Shown here in pieces: positions 36,571 through 45,205 of a DNA stretch of 64,000 bases. Below the pieces are notes generated by a model. That model was given only the letters and a program-made list of their open reading frames with translations. It did no database searches and was not told where the DNA came from. Source of the stretch: JACKJK01 sp046159835 (GTDB taxonomy: Bacteria; Pseudomonadota; Alphaproteobacteria; Rhizobiales; Tepidamorphaceae); contig NZ_JBJXCY010000001.1 in NCBI RefSeq assembly GCF_046159835.1, positions 992,001-1,056,000 on the forward strand, given 5' to 3'. Each line of letters starts with the position of its first letter. Positions within the stretch are counted from its first letter, which is position 1. A program made the position numbers and the translations under genes.

Positions 36571-37021
36571 CGCCCAAAAGACGGAGAATGATGACAACAA
36601 CGAAGATGGTCACAATAAGTCCAAGAATTCCACGCATTATATGAATACCTTTTCAGCTGGTAGCGAACACGTTTCGCGACATATCTCTCCAGACTTCACC
36701 ATCTGCAATCAACGTAGATCGCTGCCGACGACGATTGCAAAGATCAGGCAACACGCATCGCCTCGTCCAGATGCCAGTGCCAATGCCTCAGCGCGCGCAT
36801 TCGTTCCACCTGTCGTTGACGAAATTGATCAAAGGGCATCGGGGTAGATCTGCTGCACGATAGCGTGCCGTGGATTGGCTGGTCTCGATCCTCGATACGG
36901 GCAGGTTTCGCTCCGCCGGAACTGGATCATTGCCCGGCATCCTGAGACGATGCACATGGCACTGCAAAAGCAGCACGCGAAAACCGACCCTGTCACCGGC
37001 GGCCGGAACAGGGCTGGGAAT
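36571..37021. other. Non-coding or decayed stretch
   Basis: About 450 bases without a convincing gene. Open frames here show no family motif and no ribosome site. It probably consists of degraded DNA between IS6 scars, as does 35760-36040 to the left. Confidence 0.4.
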
Positions 37022-37145
37022 TGTGCTGTCAGACGAACCAAAATGGTCTCATATCGGCCGATCAGGCACCTTCGCTCGGGCAACAGAAAGCTGCTTTCAG
37101 ACACCGCAGCGCGACTGAGCTTCAAGTGGCGTCACATCCGCCGAA
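37022..37145 (-). mobile_element. IS6-family end remnant with terminal inverted repeat
   Basis: The left terminal repeat TGTGCTGTCAGACGAACC (from 37022) is intact, but the following transposase 3' end is heavily diverged (CTCGGGCAACAGAAAGCTGC; GACTGAGCTTCAAG near 37130). Only this end of the element survives. Confidence 0.65.
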
Positions 37146-37245
37146 ACCGGCTAAGGGCCGTGCGAGCCGGTACCAATCTGCGGCACGGAACTCAGCGCGT
37201 TCGGCTGTCGTCGCGGCCTGCGATTGCGTCCTCGGGAGACAATCC

Positions 37246-39216
37246 TCATTCATTCCAGATGAATTCCTGCGGCTTCAGTTCGCGCGTCAAGGCCCAGTAG
37301 TCCACGAGCTTCCAGGGTGAATTGGCGACAACACGGCCTTGCCGGTTCTTGTACCAGTTCCCGGCGCCTGGATGCGTCCACACCATCTTCTCGTGCAGCG
37401 CATCCACGCGAGCGTTGTAGTCGTCGTGGACGTGCTTGCGGACTTCGAGGGAAGCATGATCGCCTTCGATGAGTTCTCGGAAGGCCTGGAGAATGTAGCG
37501 GGTCTGGCATTCCGCGTGGAAGAACAGGCTCCCGCCATGGGCGAGGTTGGTATTCGGCCCGTACATCACGAAGAAATTCGGAAAGCCCGGCACGCTCATG
37601 CCCATGTAGGCGCGGGCATTGTCCTCACCCCAGATGTCCCGGAGTTCGATGCCGTCGCGCCCGGTGACGTCCATCGGCCACAGCAGACGGCGCGCCTGAA
37701 AGCCGGTTGCGAGTATGAGGACGTCGGCTTCACGCTTGTGGCCATGCTGGTCGACCACACCGTCGGCTTCAAGGCGCGAGACACCACCCGAGATCAGTTC
37801 GACATTTTCCCGTCGCAGCATGGTGTACCAGCCATTGTCGCGAAGCATCCGCTTGCCGTAGGGCGGGTAGTCGGGAATGACCTTTTCCATCAGGTCCGGC
37901 CGATCGCCGATCTGCGAGCGGATATAGTCGAGGATCGTCTCCCGCATCTTCTGGTTCTCGGCGTTGAGCGAGATTTCCGAACGCGCCCAGTCCGGATCCT
38001 TCTGCAGCGAGGCGTAAAGATTGTCGCTGGAGGCCCAGAACAGCAGGTGCCGGTACCAGCGGTCGAAGGATGGAATGTTGGCCAGCGCCCACTTCATTCC
38101 GGGGCTGACTTCGCGGGAATAGTTGGCGTTGCGCATCGCCCAGTGCGGTGTGCGCTGGTAGATGTCGAGTTGTTCCACCTCCGCGGCGATGGTGGGCCCC
38201 ACCTGCATGGCGCTGGCGCCGGTCCCGACCATCGCGACCTTGCGTCCCGCAAGCTCGACGCCATCGGGCCATGCCGCCGTATGGAAGACTTCGCCCGCAA
38301 ACGTGTCGAGACCCTCGATATCCGGCATTGACGGGCGGTTCAACTGGCCGACTGCAGTGACGAGAACGTTGGCCTCCACCGTGCGGTGGTGACCGTTACT
38401 CTCGACGATGTCGATGATCCACCGGGCGCGATTTTCATCGAACCGCGCATCCTCGACTTGCACGCCGAAAACGATGTCCTCGCGGATGCCGAACCTGTCG
38501 ACGCAATCTTCAAGATAGCGCCAGAGCTGGGAGCGCTTGGCGAAATGGTGGTCCCAGTCGCTCTTGGGTGCGAAGGAAAACGAGTAGTAGTGACTTGGAA
38601 TGTCGACGCCGCAACCCGGATATCGGTTCTCAAACCACGTCCCGCCAACTGTCTCGTTCTTCTCGTAGATCGTGAAGGGGATGCCGAGCTGCTTCAGCTT
38701 GATACCCATGCAGATGCCGGACAGGCCCGCGCCGACAATGGCGACGCGGAACCTTGCCAGCGTTTCCGGCCTGGGCGGCTTTCGCCAGTGCACGTCACGC
38801 AAGTCGTTTGTTTCCGCATCGAACTCTTCGAGAAACATCTGCGCGTAGTTGTCGGGCAACCGCTGCCCGATGGCCGGGCTCATGATGTCACGAAACCGGA
38901 GCGTATCCGGATGCGGGATTGCCGCATGTGTGCCGGACGCACAGTCTGCCAGAGCCTGCTCCACGCCTGCACGGATGCGGGCTGCCAACTCGTTGGGGAT
39001 GTTCTGCTGGAAACTCCAGGCGCCTTCGACATGCTTCTCGCATGCTTCCAGGAGCGTGAAGTTCCCGGTCAGCTGCGCGTGGACCATGGCGAGTGGGACC
39101 GGGTCAGCGTCCTGAAGCGCGTTGCGCAGAACGTCCATGTCGGCCGTTGCGGTGCGGCATGCGCACGCGATCCTGTCTTGGGCTTGCACCGGTTTCGCGG
39201 CTGTCGTCGCGGTCAT
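37246..39216 (-). CDS. Baeyer-Villiger monooxygenase, 4-hydroxyacetophenone-monooxygenase type
   Basis: This 656-residue flavoprotein inserts oxygen next to a ketone to make an ester, using FAD and NADPH. FAD motif VGAGLSGICMG is at about 161-171. The type I BVMO fingerprint FAGEVFHTAAWP is at about 306-317, the second nucleotide motif is VGTGASAMQVGP, and LATGF follows late. An N-terminal extension of about 140 residues before the FAD domain matches the HAPMO branch rather than short cyclohexanone monooxygenases. The ATG at 39216 has GAGG upstream. It is downstream of the NIPSNAP gene and opposite a LysR, hydrolase and TRAP module; the hydrolase could cleave its ester product. Confidence 0.88.
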   Translation of the reverse strand: MTATTAAKPVQAQDRIACACRTATADMDVLRNALQDADPVPLAMVHAQLTGNFTLLEACEKHVEGAWSFQQNIPNELAARIRAGVEQALADCASGTHAAIPHPDTLRFRDIMSPAIGQRLPDNYAQMFLEEFDAETNDLRDVHWRKPPRPETLARFRVAIVGAGLSGICMGIKLKQLGIPFTIYEKNETVGGTWFENRYPGCGVDIPSHYYSFSFAPKSDWDHHFAKRSQLWRYLEDCVDRFGIREDIVFGVQVEDARFDENRARWIIDIVESNGHHRTVEANVLVTAVGQLNRPSMPDIEGLDTFAGEVFHTAAWPDGVELAGRKVAMVGTGASAMQVGPTIAAEVEQLDIYQRTPHWAMRNANYSREVSPGMKWALANIPSFDRWYRHLLFWASSDNLYASLQKDPDWARSEISLNAENQKMRETILDYIRSQIGDRPDLMEKVIPDYPPYGKRMLRDNGWYTMLRRENVELISGGVSRLEADGVVDQHGHKREADVLILATGFQARRLLWPMDVTGRDGIELRDIWGEDNARAYMGMSVPGFPNFFVMYGPNTNLAHGGSLFFHAECQTRYILQAFRELIEGDHASLEVRKHVHDDYNARVDALHEKMVWTHPGAGNWYKNRQGRVVANSPWKLVDYWALTRELKPQEFIWNE

Positions 39217-39262
39217 GAGCGGCCTCGTGCAGTCTTTGGATGTCTGGTGAAGCGCAGCGCGT

Positions 39263-39604
39263 TCAGCGCGCCGTGTCCGGCAACGGCGGCGCAATGACGG
39301 CGGCAAGGGTCAGCGCGCTTTGATCGGACAGAAGCGGTCCGTCGGTTTCAGACTCGCGCTTGATGGTCTGCCATTCCTCATCGGCCTTGAAGGCGGCCCA
39401 TGCGTTGTCGCGGCTGGCTTCGTCTGCGTGGGCGGTCAGGTAATAGAGCTTCCCGTCACCATCCGGCGCCTCGAACAACCCGAGCAGCGCGATGCCGTGC
39501 CGCGCGAGGATGCGTGCCGTGTGATCGACGAAGCGCTGCTTCATCCGTTCGAAACAGCCTTCGTTCGCCGTGTAGACGCGCCACTCGTAGATCATCGCAA
39601 CCAT
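39263..39604 (-). CDS. NIPSNAP-family protein
   Basis: This 113-residue dimeric alpha/beta-barrel protein has MIYEWRVYTANEGCFERMKQ, GLFEAPDGDGKLYYLTAH and AWAAFKADEEWQTIKRES, all typical of NIPSNAP. The first ATG at 39604 has GAGAGG only two bases away, so the ATG at 39595 may be the true start. NIPSNAP genes often accompany aromatic or ester catabolism but have no defined reaction. It is probably co-transcribed with the Baeyer-Villiger gene 46 bp downstream. Confidence 0.82.
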   Translation of the reverse strand: MVAMIYEWRVYTANEGCFERMKQRFVDHTARILARHGIALLGLFEAPDGDGKLYYLTAHADEASRDNAWAAFKADEEWQTIKRESETDGPLLSDQSALTLAAVIAPPLPDTAR

Positions 39605-39681
39605 TGCCTCTCGCCTCGTCAGAAACGCGCAGTCTAAAAGGGGAGAGCGGGAGCAGTAGGTGGGATGGCAAGATGCTGGCT

Positions 39682-39696
39682 ATCAGTGCTACTGAT
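39682..39696. promoter_or_regulatory. LysR box between NIPSNAP/BVMO and LysR genes
   Basis: ATCAGT, GCT, ACTGAT is a perfect 15-bp palindrome with the T-N11-A spacing (39683/39695). It lies between divergent starts at 39604 and 39730 and is a good candidate for the adjacent LysR protein. Confidence 0.6.
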
Positions 39697-39729
39697 GCCT
39701 GACCAAGATCAGCCAAGGACGAAACGACG

Positions 39730-40659
39730 ATGGACCTCAGGAAGATGAGTTACTTCATGTGGGTCTTCGAAGAGGGCAGCTTCAACAAGGCTTCGGTCAA
39801 GGCCGGTGTTGGTCAGCCTGCGCTCAGCATGCAGATCCGTCAGTTCGAGGAGGAACTCGGCGTTCGCCTGTTCGAACGCGGGCCACGCGGCGTGAAGCCG
39901 ACACCTGCGGCAACGCAACTCTACCAGCATGGGCGTTCGATCACCCGCGATCTTGCGCTCGCCAGGCAGGCCATGGCCGAAATCGCTGATTCCGAGACCG
40001 TTTCCGGTCGCGTGCGGGTCGGCCTCCCGCCCTCACTGAACCGGGGTTTGCTTTCAGATGTGCTGCTGGCCTTCATGGAGCGCTATCCGCAGGTCGAGAT
40101 ATCCATCGCCGAGGCCTATACCGGGACGTTGACCGAATGGGCGGCAGGCGGACACGTCGACTTTTCGCTCGGTGCGCGGCCAAGCGAAGCTGGCGGGATG
40201 ATCCAGCGGCTCGTCTACCAGGACAAAGTCGTCCTGGTCTCGGGCCAGCCCATCAACGGACCGACAGGCACACCTTGCGATCTGCGCAATGTCGCCGATC
40301 TCAAGCTGATCCTGCCGTTCATCAAGCAGAGTTTTTCGGGAAAGGTGCGCGACCTTGTCGCCGAGGGTGAGATAAATGCGTCCAACATCATCGAGATTGA
40401 CGGCTGGGTCGGCGGATTCGAACTGGCGCGCGATTCCGGCTGGGGTCTGCTTACGCCCTATGTCAGCGTATGCACCCTCGCGAAGCAGCAGGGCCTGTTC
40501 ATCTATCCCATCAGCCGGCCGGTCATCGATTTCGATTTCTTCCTCGTCTATGACCAGCGCCGCCCGATCACGCTGGCCGGACGGCGGTTCATCTCCATGC
40601 TTGAAAGCCGCTTGCAGGACGTGAGCGAGTCATGGCGGCGCTTCACCGAGCGGAAGTAG
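39730..40659 (+). CDS. LysR-type transcriptional regulator
   Basis: This 309-residue LysR protein begins MDLRKMSYFMWVFEEGSFNK and shows the recognition helix ASVKAGVGQPALSMQIRQFE, then LFERGPRGVKPT. The C-terminal effector domain is of normal length. The style resembles the Nac/Cbl subgroup. It faces the BVMO operon across a perfect T-N11-A palindrome and precedes the hydrolase and TRAP genes, so it probably controls both directions. Confidence 0.9.
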   Translation: MDLRKMSYFMWVFEEGSFNKASVKAGVGQPALSMQIRQFEEELGVRLFERGPRGVKPTPAATQLYQHGRSITRDLALARQAMAEIADSETVSGRVRVGLPPSLNRGLLSDVLLAFMERYPQVEISIAEAYTGTLTEWAAGGHVDFSLGARPSEAGGMIQRLVYQDKVVLVSGQPINGPTGTPCDLRNVADLKLILPFIKQSFSGKVRDLVAEGEINASNIIEIDGWVGGFELARDSGWGLLTPYVSVCTLAKQQGLFIYPISRPVIDFDFFLVYDQRRPITLAGRRFISMLESRLQDVSESWRRFTERK

Positions 40660-40687
40660 CGACAGCTCCATCAGCTATGCGTCTGGC

Positions 40688-40702
40688 TGATAGCATCTAT
40701 CA
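40688..40702 (+). promoter_or_regulatory. Palindrome before the hydrolase gene
   Basis: TGATAG, CAT, CTATCA is a perfect 15-bp palindrome in the 133-bp gap between the LysR stop and the hydrolase start. It partly resembles the 39682 site and could be a second site for the same regulator. Confidence 0.4.
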
Positions 40703-40792
40703 CCCCCAACACCCTTGTTCACCGACCTCCGACCGATACCGTGCATCGGGCTGGGCCATTTCCGGCCTCGCGGGGGAAGAACAAGGCTATTC

Positions 40793-41557
40793 ATGGGTTT
40801 CACGTCCGACATCAAGACAGTCAGCGGGGTCGATATCGGCCTCTACCGCGGCGGGGAGGGCACGCCGGCGCTTTTTCTCCATGGTGCCAACGGTGTTGCC
40901 GGCTGGTCGCCGCTGTTCGAGAAACTTGCCGTGCATCACGACCTGCTCGTACCCGAACATCCCTGGTTCGGACGCTCGCAATGCCCGGAACATATCGGGT
41001 CGGTCGCGGATCTGGCGCTCTTCTATCTCGACCTGCTGGACGAGCTGCACCTGCGCGACGTGCACCTCATCGGCACGTCGCTTGGCGGTTGGATTGCCGC
41101 GGAGCTGGCCGTTCGAAACACGTCCCGCCTGTCGCGCGTCACGCTGGTTGCTCCGGCAGGAGTCCTTCCCGCGGGCGCTCCGGTGCGTGACCTTTTCAGT
41201 TGGTCGCGCGAGGAACTGACGCGCAAGCTCTTTGCCAATCAGGGGATCGCCGAAAAGCTGCTGTCGGTGGAGCCGAGCCACGCGCAGGCTGACACAGACC
41301 TGAAGAACCGCGTTGCAACGTGCCGTTACGCCATGGGTCCGCGCTTCGCCAATCCCGGCCTGAAGGACTGGCTCCATCGCATTGATGTTCCGCTCGATAT
41401 CGTGTGGGGCAAGGAAGACGGGATCGTGCCGGCATCGGCGGCGAACATCTGGAAAGACGCCGTGCCTGGCGCGCGTGTCAGCTTCATCGAGAATTGCGGG
41501 CATCTGCCTCATGCCGAAAAGGCGGAGGAAACGGCCAGGCTGCTGACCGCCGGATAA
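40793..41557 (+). CDS. Alpha/beta hydrolase
   Basis: This 254-residue alpha/beta hydrolase has the oxyanion segment LFLHGANGVAGW, nucleophile elbow GTSLGGW (Ser about residue 98), acid WGKEDGIVP and catalytic His in NCGHLPHAEKAEE. The ATG at 40793 follows AAGG. Enzymes of this type hydrolyse esters or C-C bonds. Next to a Baeyer-Villiger monooxygenase, hydrolysis of the ester product is the natural guess. It is 68 bp before the TRAP operon's binding-protein gene. Confidence 0.88.
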   Translation: MGFTSDIKTVSGVDIGLYRGGEGTPALFLHGANGVAGWSPLFEKLAVHHDLLVPEHPWFGRSQCPEHIGSVADLALFYLDLLDELHLRDVHLIGTSLGGWIAAELAVRNTSRLSRVTLVAPAGVLPAGAPVRDLFSWSREELTRKLFANQGIAEKLLSVEPSHAQADTDLKNRVATCRYAMGPRFANPGLKDWLHRIDVPLDIVWGKEDGIVPASAANIWKDAVPGARVSFIENCGHLPHAEKAEETARLLTAG

Positions 41558-41625
41558 ACGAACGCGCCAAGCCGCAAAGAAACGGCGGGCGAAAAGACAA
41601 CAATCAAACGACTGGGAGAGACACC

Positions 41626-42624
41626 ATGTTTCGTAGAATGTTTGCCGCAGCCGCGCTTGCCGCGACGCTGACGGGGACCGCGATGGCGGCCGACGTGACC
41701 TTCAACCTTGGCCACGTGACCGCGACCAACAATCCGTATCACATGGGCGCGACCATGTTTAAGGAGGCGGTCGAGGAGAAGACCGACGGGGCCGTCGAGA
41801 TCAAGATCTTTCCGGCGCGCCAGCTCGGGGACGACAAGCAGCTTCTGGAGGGCGTGCGTCTCGGCACAATCGACGCTGCACTCGTCTCAGCCTCCACGTT
41901 TTCCGCCTACACGCCGTTGCTCGATGCGCTGCAGCTGCCATTTCTCGTGACCAGCTACGAGGACTGGGCAAAGGTTCTCACCTCCGATGCCATGGCCGAA
42001 TTGCTGGAGGGTGTTGCCGATATCGGTGTCGTCCCCCTCGGGCTCTATGAAGGTGGCCTGCGCCACTTCGCCAATGTCGGCGAGCCGGTGACCAAGGTGT
42101 CCCAGCTGCAAGGGCTGAAGGTCCGCGTCGTGCCCGCTCCGCTTCACCTCGATATCTGGGAAGCGATCGGCGTCAACGCCACGCCAATGGCGTTCGGCGA
42201 AATCTACACCTCGCTCCAGACTGGTGTTCTGGACGCGGTCGAGATGAACGCGACCTCCATCTATTCGGAGAAGTTCTACGAAGTGGCCAACAGCTTCACG
42301 CCGACGAGCCAGTACTTCTTCTCAGCCGTCGTCGTCATCAATCCGGCGCGCTGGGAACAGCTCAGCGACGACCAGAAGCAGGCCTTGCGCGACGCTGTCT
42401 CCGAAACCACCGGCGAGCAGGTGATGGCTACGGCAAAGCTTGATGACGAGGCCCTCGCCAAGCTCCGGGAACTCGGCGTGAAGATTGGCGAATTCGAGGA
42501 ACAGGATGAACTGGAGAAGCTTGTTCAGCCTGTCTATGACGAGTACATCGGCAAGGACCCGCGCATCGGAACGTTCGTCGAGAAGGTTCGCAAGATGGTC
42601 GGCAAGACCGGGTCGGGCAACTGA
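41626..42624 (+). CDS. TRAP transporter substrate-binding protein (DctP family)
   Basis: This 332-residue periplasmic protein has a signal peptide (MFRRMFAAAALAATLTGTAM to AA) and a mature start DVTFNLGHVTATNNPYHMGA. Ligand-site segments include QLQGLKVRVVPAPLHLDIWE and GEIYTSLQTGVLDAVEMNAT. This sequence style is common for aromatic or hydroxy acid binders. The ATG at 41626 follows GGGAGAG. It is followed by a hairpin and the two membrane subunit genes. Confidence 0.9.
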   Translation: MFRRMFAAAALAATLTGTAMAADVTFNLGHVTATNNPYHMGATMFKEAVEEKTDGAVEIKIFPARQLGDDKQLLEGVRLGTIDAALVSASTFSAYTPLLDALQLPFLVTSYEDWAKVLTSDAMAELLEGVADIGVVPLGLYEGGLRHFANVGEPVTKVSQLQGLKVRVVPAPLHLDIWEAIGVNATPMAFGEIYTSLQTGVLDAVEMNATSIYSEKFYEVANSFTPTSQYFFSAVVVINPARWEQLSDDQKQALRDAVSETTGEQVMATAKLDDEALAKLRELGVKIGEFEEQDELEKLVQPVYDEYIGKDPRIGTFVEKVRKMVGKTGSGN

Positions 42625-42682
42625 TCAGGCCGCTGGTACGGCCGCTGCCTATCCGGAAAATCCTGCGGCCCATGAATTGGTG

Positions 42683-42715
42683 AGGGGCGAGATCCGCCAC
42701 GGCGGGATCGTCCCT
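42683..42715 (+). promoter_or_regulatory. Intercistronic hairpin between TRAP binding-protein and small-permease genes
   Basis: The arm from 42683 (AGGGGCGAGATCCGCC) pairs imperfectly with the arm ending at 42715 (GGCGGGATCGTCCCT), with a small bulge. It sits in the 113-bp gap after the binding-protein stop, as seen for other transporters in the window. Confidence 0.5.
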
Positions 42716-42737
42716 CCGCTTTGAGCACTGGCGGCAC

Positions 42738-43271
42738 ATGCATCCCGACGACGAAACGCCATCACCTACGCCGCCCTCGGGGATTTCGCGCGCCATGTCA
42801 GGCGTGCTGGACGCCTATCGGCGTGTCATGTGGCTCCTCGCGATCACCTCGATAGCGGCGATCCTTCTTGCCGTCGGTGCGCAGGTCGTCGCGCGCTACG
42901 TGTTCGGCGCGTCGTTCCGGTGGTCCGACGAACTCAGCCGCTACATGCTGGTCTGGATCACGTTCATTTTTGCAGGCATCGCACTTGAACGCGGCGAAAT
43001 GATCGCGCTCGACCTCCTGGATCGGATCAATACGAGAGCGTTGCGCATCGCGATCACGCTTGCCACGTCCATCCCGGTGCTCGCCGCACTCTCGGCAATT
43101 GTCTACTACGGCTACCGCTACGCGGCGCTCAATGCCTCGCAGAGCTCCCCGACGCTCGGCATCTCCATGTTCACGGTCTATCTGGCGATCCCCATCGGGC
43201 TGACCCTGCTGGCGCTCCACGTCCTCGCCATCGCACTGCGCGATATCGCGCGGCAATTTGCGCGCGGTTGA
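42738..43271 (+). CDS. TRAP transporter small permease (DctQ family)
   Basis: This 177-residue protein has four membrane segments, for example VMWLLAITSIAAILLAVGAQ and MLVWITFIFAGIALERGEM. The pattern FGASFRWSDELSRYML is typical of DctQ. The first 20 residues are Pro/Thr/Ser-rich, so an internal ATG at 42795 (MSGVLDAYRR) is a possible start. It overlaps nothing and is 6 bp before the large subunit. Confidence 0.88.
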   Translation: MHPDDETPSPTPPSGISRAMSGVLDAYRRVMWLLAITSIAAILLAVGAQVVARYVFGASFRWSDELSRYMLVWITFIFAGIALERGEMIALDLLDRINTRALRIAITLATSIPVLAALSAIVYYGYRYAALNASQSSPTLGISMFTVYLAIPIGLTLLALHVLAIALRDIARQFARG

Positions 43272-43277
43272 AGAGGC

Positions 43278-44552
43278 ATGTTCGCGTTCTTCAGTGCTTT
43301 CGCAACGTTTCTCGTGCTCGGCGTGCCGGTGGTGTTCGTACTGCTGCTGGCAGCGCTCGTCCCGGTCGTGCTAGCCGGGAACACCCATCTTCTGCTTGCC
43401 TTCCCGCAGCGCATGTTCGCCGGCGTCGACCAGTTCGTGCTGCTGACGATCCCGCTTTTCCTGTTTGCCGGCAACATCATGAACGCCGGCGCGATCACCG
43501 AGAAGCTGATCCGCTTCTGCCAACTGCTGGTGGGGTGGCTGCGCGGGGGACTTGCCCTCGTCAATGTGCTGGCAAGCCTGCTGTTCGGCGGCATCAGCGG
43601 TGCCGCCGCCGCCGATGCGGTCGCGATTGGCAAGATCCTGATTCCGGGCATGAAGAAGGAAGGCTACGACGAGGACTTCGCCGCAGCCCTGACCGGCGTG
43701 AGTTCGGTAATCGGCTCGATCATCCCGCCGAGCATCAGCATGATCATTGTCGGTGTGCTAGGCGGCATGTCGATTGCCGACCTGTTCGTGGCCGGGATTG
43801 TCCCCGGCGTGATGCTTGGTGTCGGCCTCATGGGCTACTCGCTGATCGTCGCGCACCGTCGCGGGTACCCGAAGGCGGACAGTGTCGACATGTCCCAGGC
43901 ATGGTCCATCGTGCGCGATGCCCTCCCGGTCCTGCTTCTGCCGCTTATCATTCTCGGGGGCATCCTCGGCGGCGTCTTCACGCCGACAGAGGCAGCCGCC
44001 GTCGCGTCGTTCTACGCGCTGGCCATTGCCGCGTTCTTCTACAGGACATTGAAGTGGGAGGCCGTGACGAGGGCTCTCTACGACACCTGCATGACTACAT
44101 CGGCCATCATGCTGGTCGTCGCCATGGCCAACATCGTTTCGTGGGTCTTCACGCTGGCCTCCGTACCCCAGCAGGCTGTCGATTTCATCTTCTCGCTCAC
44201 CGACAACAGGATCGCGATCCTGTTGCTGATCAACGTATTTTTGCTTTTCATCGGTGCCATCCTGGAACCCATAGGCGCGTTGATCCTGACAATGCCGATC
44301 CTGCTGGAAGTCGGGAAGGCGCTGGGGATGGACCCACTTCATCTCGGTGTCATGGTCGTGCTCAACTTGGTGATCGGGTTGGCCACCCCGCCGGTCGGCA
44401 TCTGCCTGTTCATCGTCAGCACCATCAGCAAGGTGCCATTTCTGGCGGTGGCGCGTGCAGCTCTGCCGATGCTTGCCATCTGCATCGTCGTATTGCTGTT
44501 GATCACGCTGGTGCCGGAACTTTCGACCACGCTTCCCGGCTGGCTGAACTAG
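43278..44552 (+). CDS. TRAP transporter large permease (DctM family)
   Basis: This 424-residue membrane subunit shows FVLLTIPLFLFAGNIMNAGA, SVIGSIIPPSISMIIVGV, VFTPTEAAAVASFYALAI and a C-terminal GLATPPVGICLFIVSTI, all DctM features. It ends the LysR-hydrolase-TRAP module, 29 bp before an IS6-derived element that may have removed former downstream genes. Confidence 0.92.
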   Translation: MFAFFSAFATFLVLGVPVVFVLLLAALVPVVLAGNTHLLLAFPQRMFAGVDQFVLLTIPLFLFAGNIMNAGAITEKLIRFCQLLVGWLRGGLALVNVLASLLFGGISGAAAADAVAIGKILIPGMKKEGYDEDFAAALTGVSSVIGSIIPPSISMIIVGVLGGMSIADLFVAGIVPGVMLGVGLMGYSLIVAHRRGYPKADSVDMSQAWSIVRDALPVLLLPLIILGGILGGVFTPTEAAAVASFYALAIAAFFYRTLKWEAVTRALYDTCMTTSAIMLVVAMANIVSWVFTLASVPQQAVDFIFSLTDNRIAILLLINVFLLFIGAILEPIGALILTMPILLEVGKALGMDPLHLGVMVVLNLVIGLATPPVGICLFIVSTISKVPFLAVARAALPMLAICIVVLLLITLVPELSTTLPGWLN

Positions 44553-44581
44553 TTGCCGAGAACTGCGCAAGCTGTCGCAAG

Positions 44582-44998
44582 TATGCTGTCAGACGAACCA
44601 AAAAAGTCTTCGATCAACCCGCAAGCCGACCTGGCTCAGGCAGCGAAGAGCTGCTGCCACTCGGTCAGTGCCGCGGCTCGGTTCAGCTTGAGATTGTGCC
44701 AGCGCCAGTGGGCCATTGAACGCATCCGCTCGACCCGTCCCTGACGGATCTGAGCGGCGGCTATCGGACCGAACCGGTTCCATCAGTAGCGCACCGTTTC
44801 GTGGCTGATGTCGATGCCGCGATCGTGCAGCAGGTCTTCCACGTAGCGCAGTGACAACGCGAACCGGACATACATCATCACCGCCAGGCGAATGATCTCA
44901 GGGCTCGTCTTGAAGTGGCGAAACGGGTTCGATTAACGCATCAGGCAACGCTAGGCGAGGGCCGCTCGCGCCTCAACCGGTTTTCCTCTGAAAATGCC
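44582..44998 (-). mobile_element. Internally deleted IS6-family element (MITE-like)
   Basis: Both ends of the IS6 element found at 57897 are present: TATGCTGTCAGACGAACC at the left and CTCTGAAAATGCCC at the right (the full copy has CTCTGACAGTGCCC). Between them about 400 bp of the transposase centre is missing. The join is near 44700, where the gene 3' end (CAGCTTGAGATT) meets the sequence for HWRWHL. The transposase is dead, but the 417-bp element could have been moved in trans. Confidence 0.8.
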
Positions 44999-45000
44999 CA

Positions 45001-45195
45001 AATCCGCTCAGGCAACAACGAACTGCTGGCGACAGCTTCCGCCACTCGGTTCAGTTCAATGCGACTGATCGAATGAAGCTCGGATCCGACGTTGCATATG
45101 GTGCGAATGAGTCGGTGCCATCATGAAAATGAAAGCGACGGTAACCCAATTATTCGTCAGCCCAGGCGAACAACCCGCCAAGGCAAACACGTTGT
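45001..45195 (+). repeat. IS6 scar plus 5' stump shared with 36.38-36.57 kb
   Basis: From 45006 the sequence CTCAGGCAACAACGAACTGC resembles a decayed IS6 transposase 3' end. From 45123 a short reading MKMKATVTQLFVSPGEQPAK ends in a stop at 45195. The related segment at 36.38-36.57 kb reads ATETRLFVNPG. The LFVSPG start resembles MOSC-domain proteins, which is only a guess. The rest of 44999-45205 shows nothing else. Confidence 0.4.
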
Positions 45196-45205
45196 AACGC
45201 ACCGG

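Noticed and set aside
36479..36847. 122-codon frame in the decayed region
   Set aside because: Low-complexity start and no recognisable domain; it only continues the short stump shared with 45.1 kb.
36875..37320. Overlapping frames on the plus strand across the IS6 remnant
   Set aside because: They run through the IS terminal repeat and the BVMO 3' end; no domain and no ribosome site.
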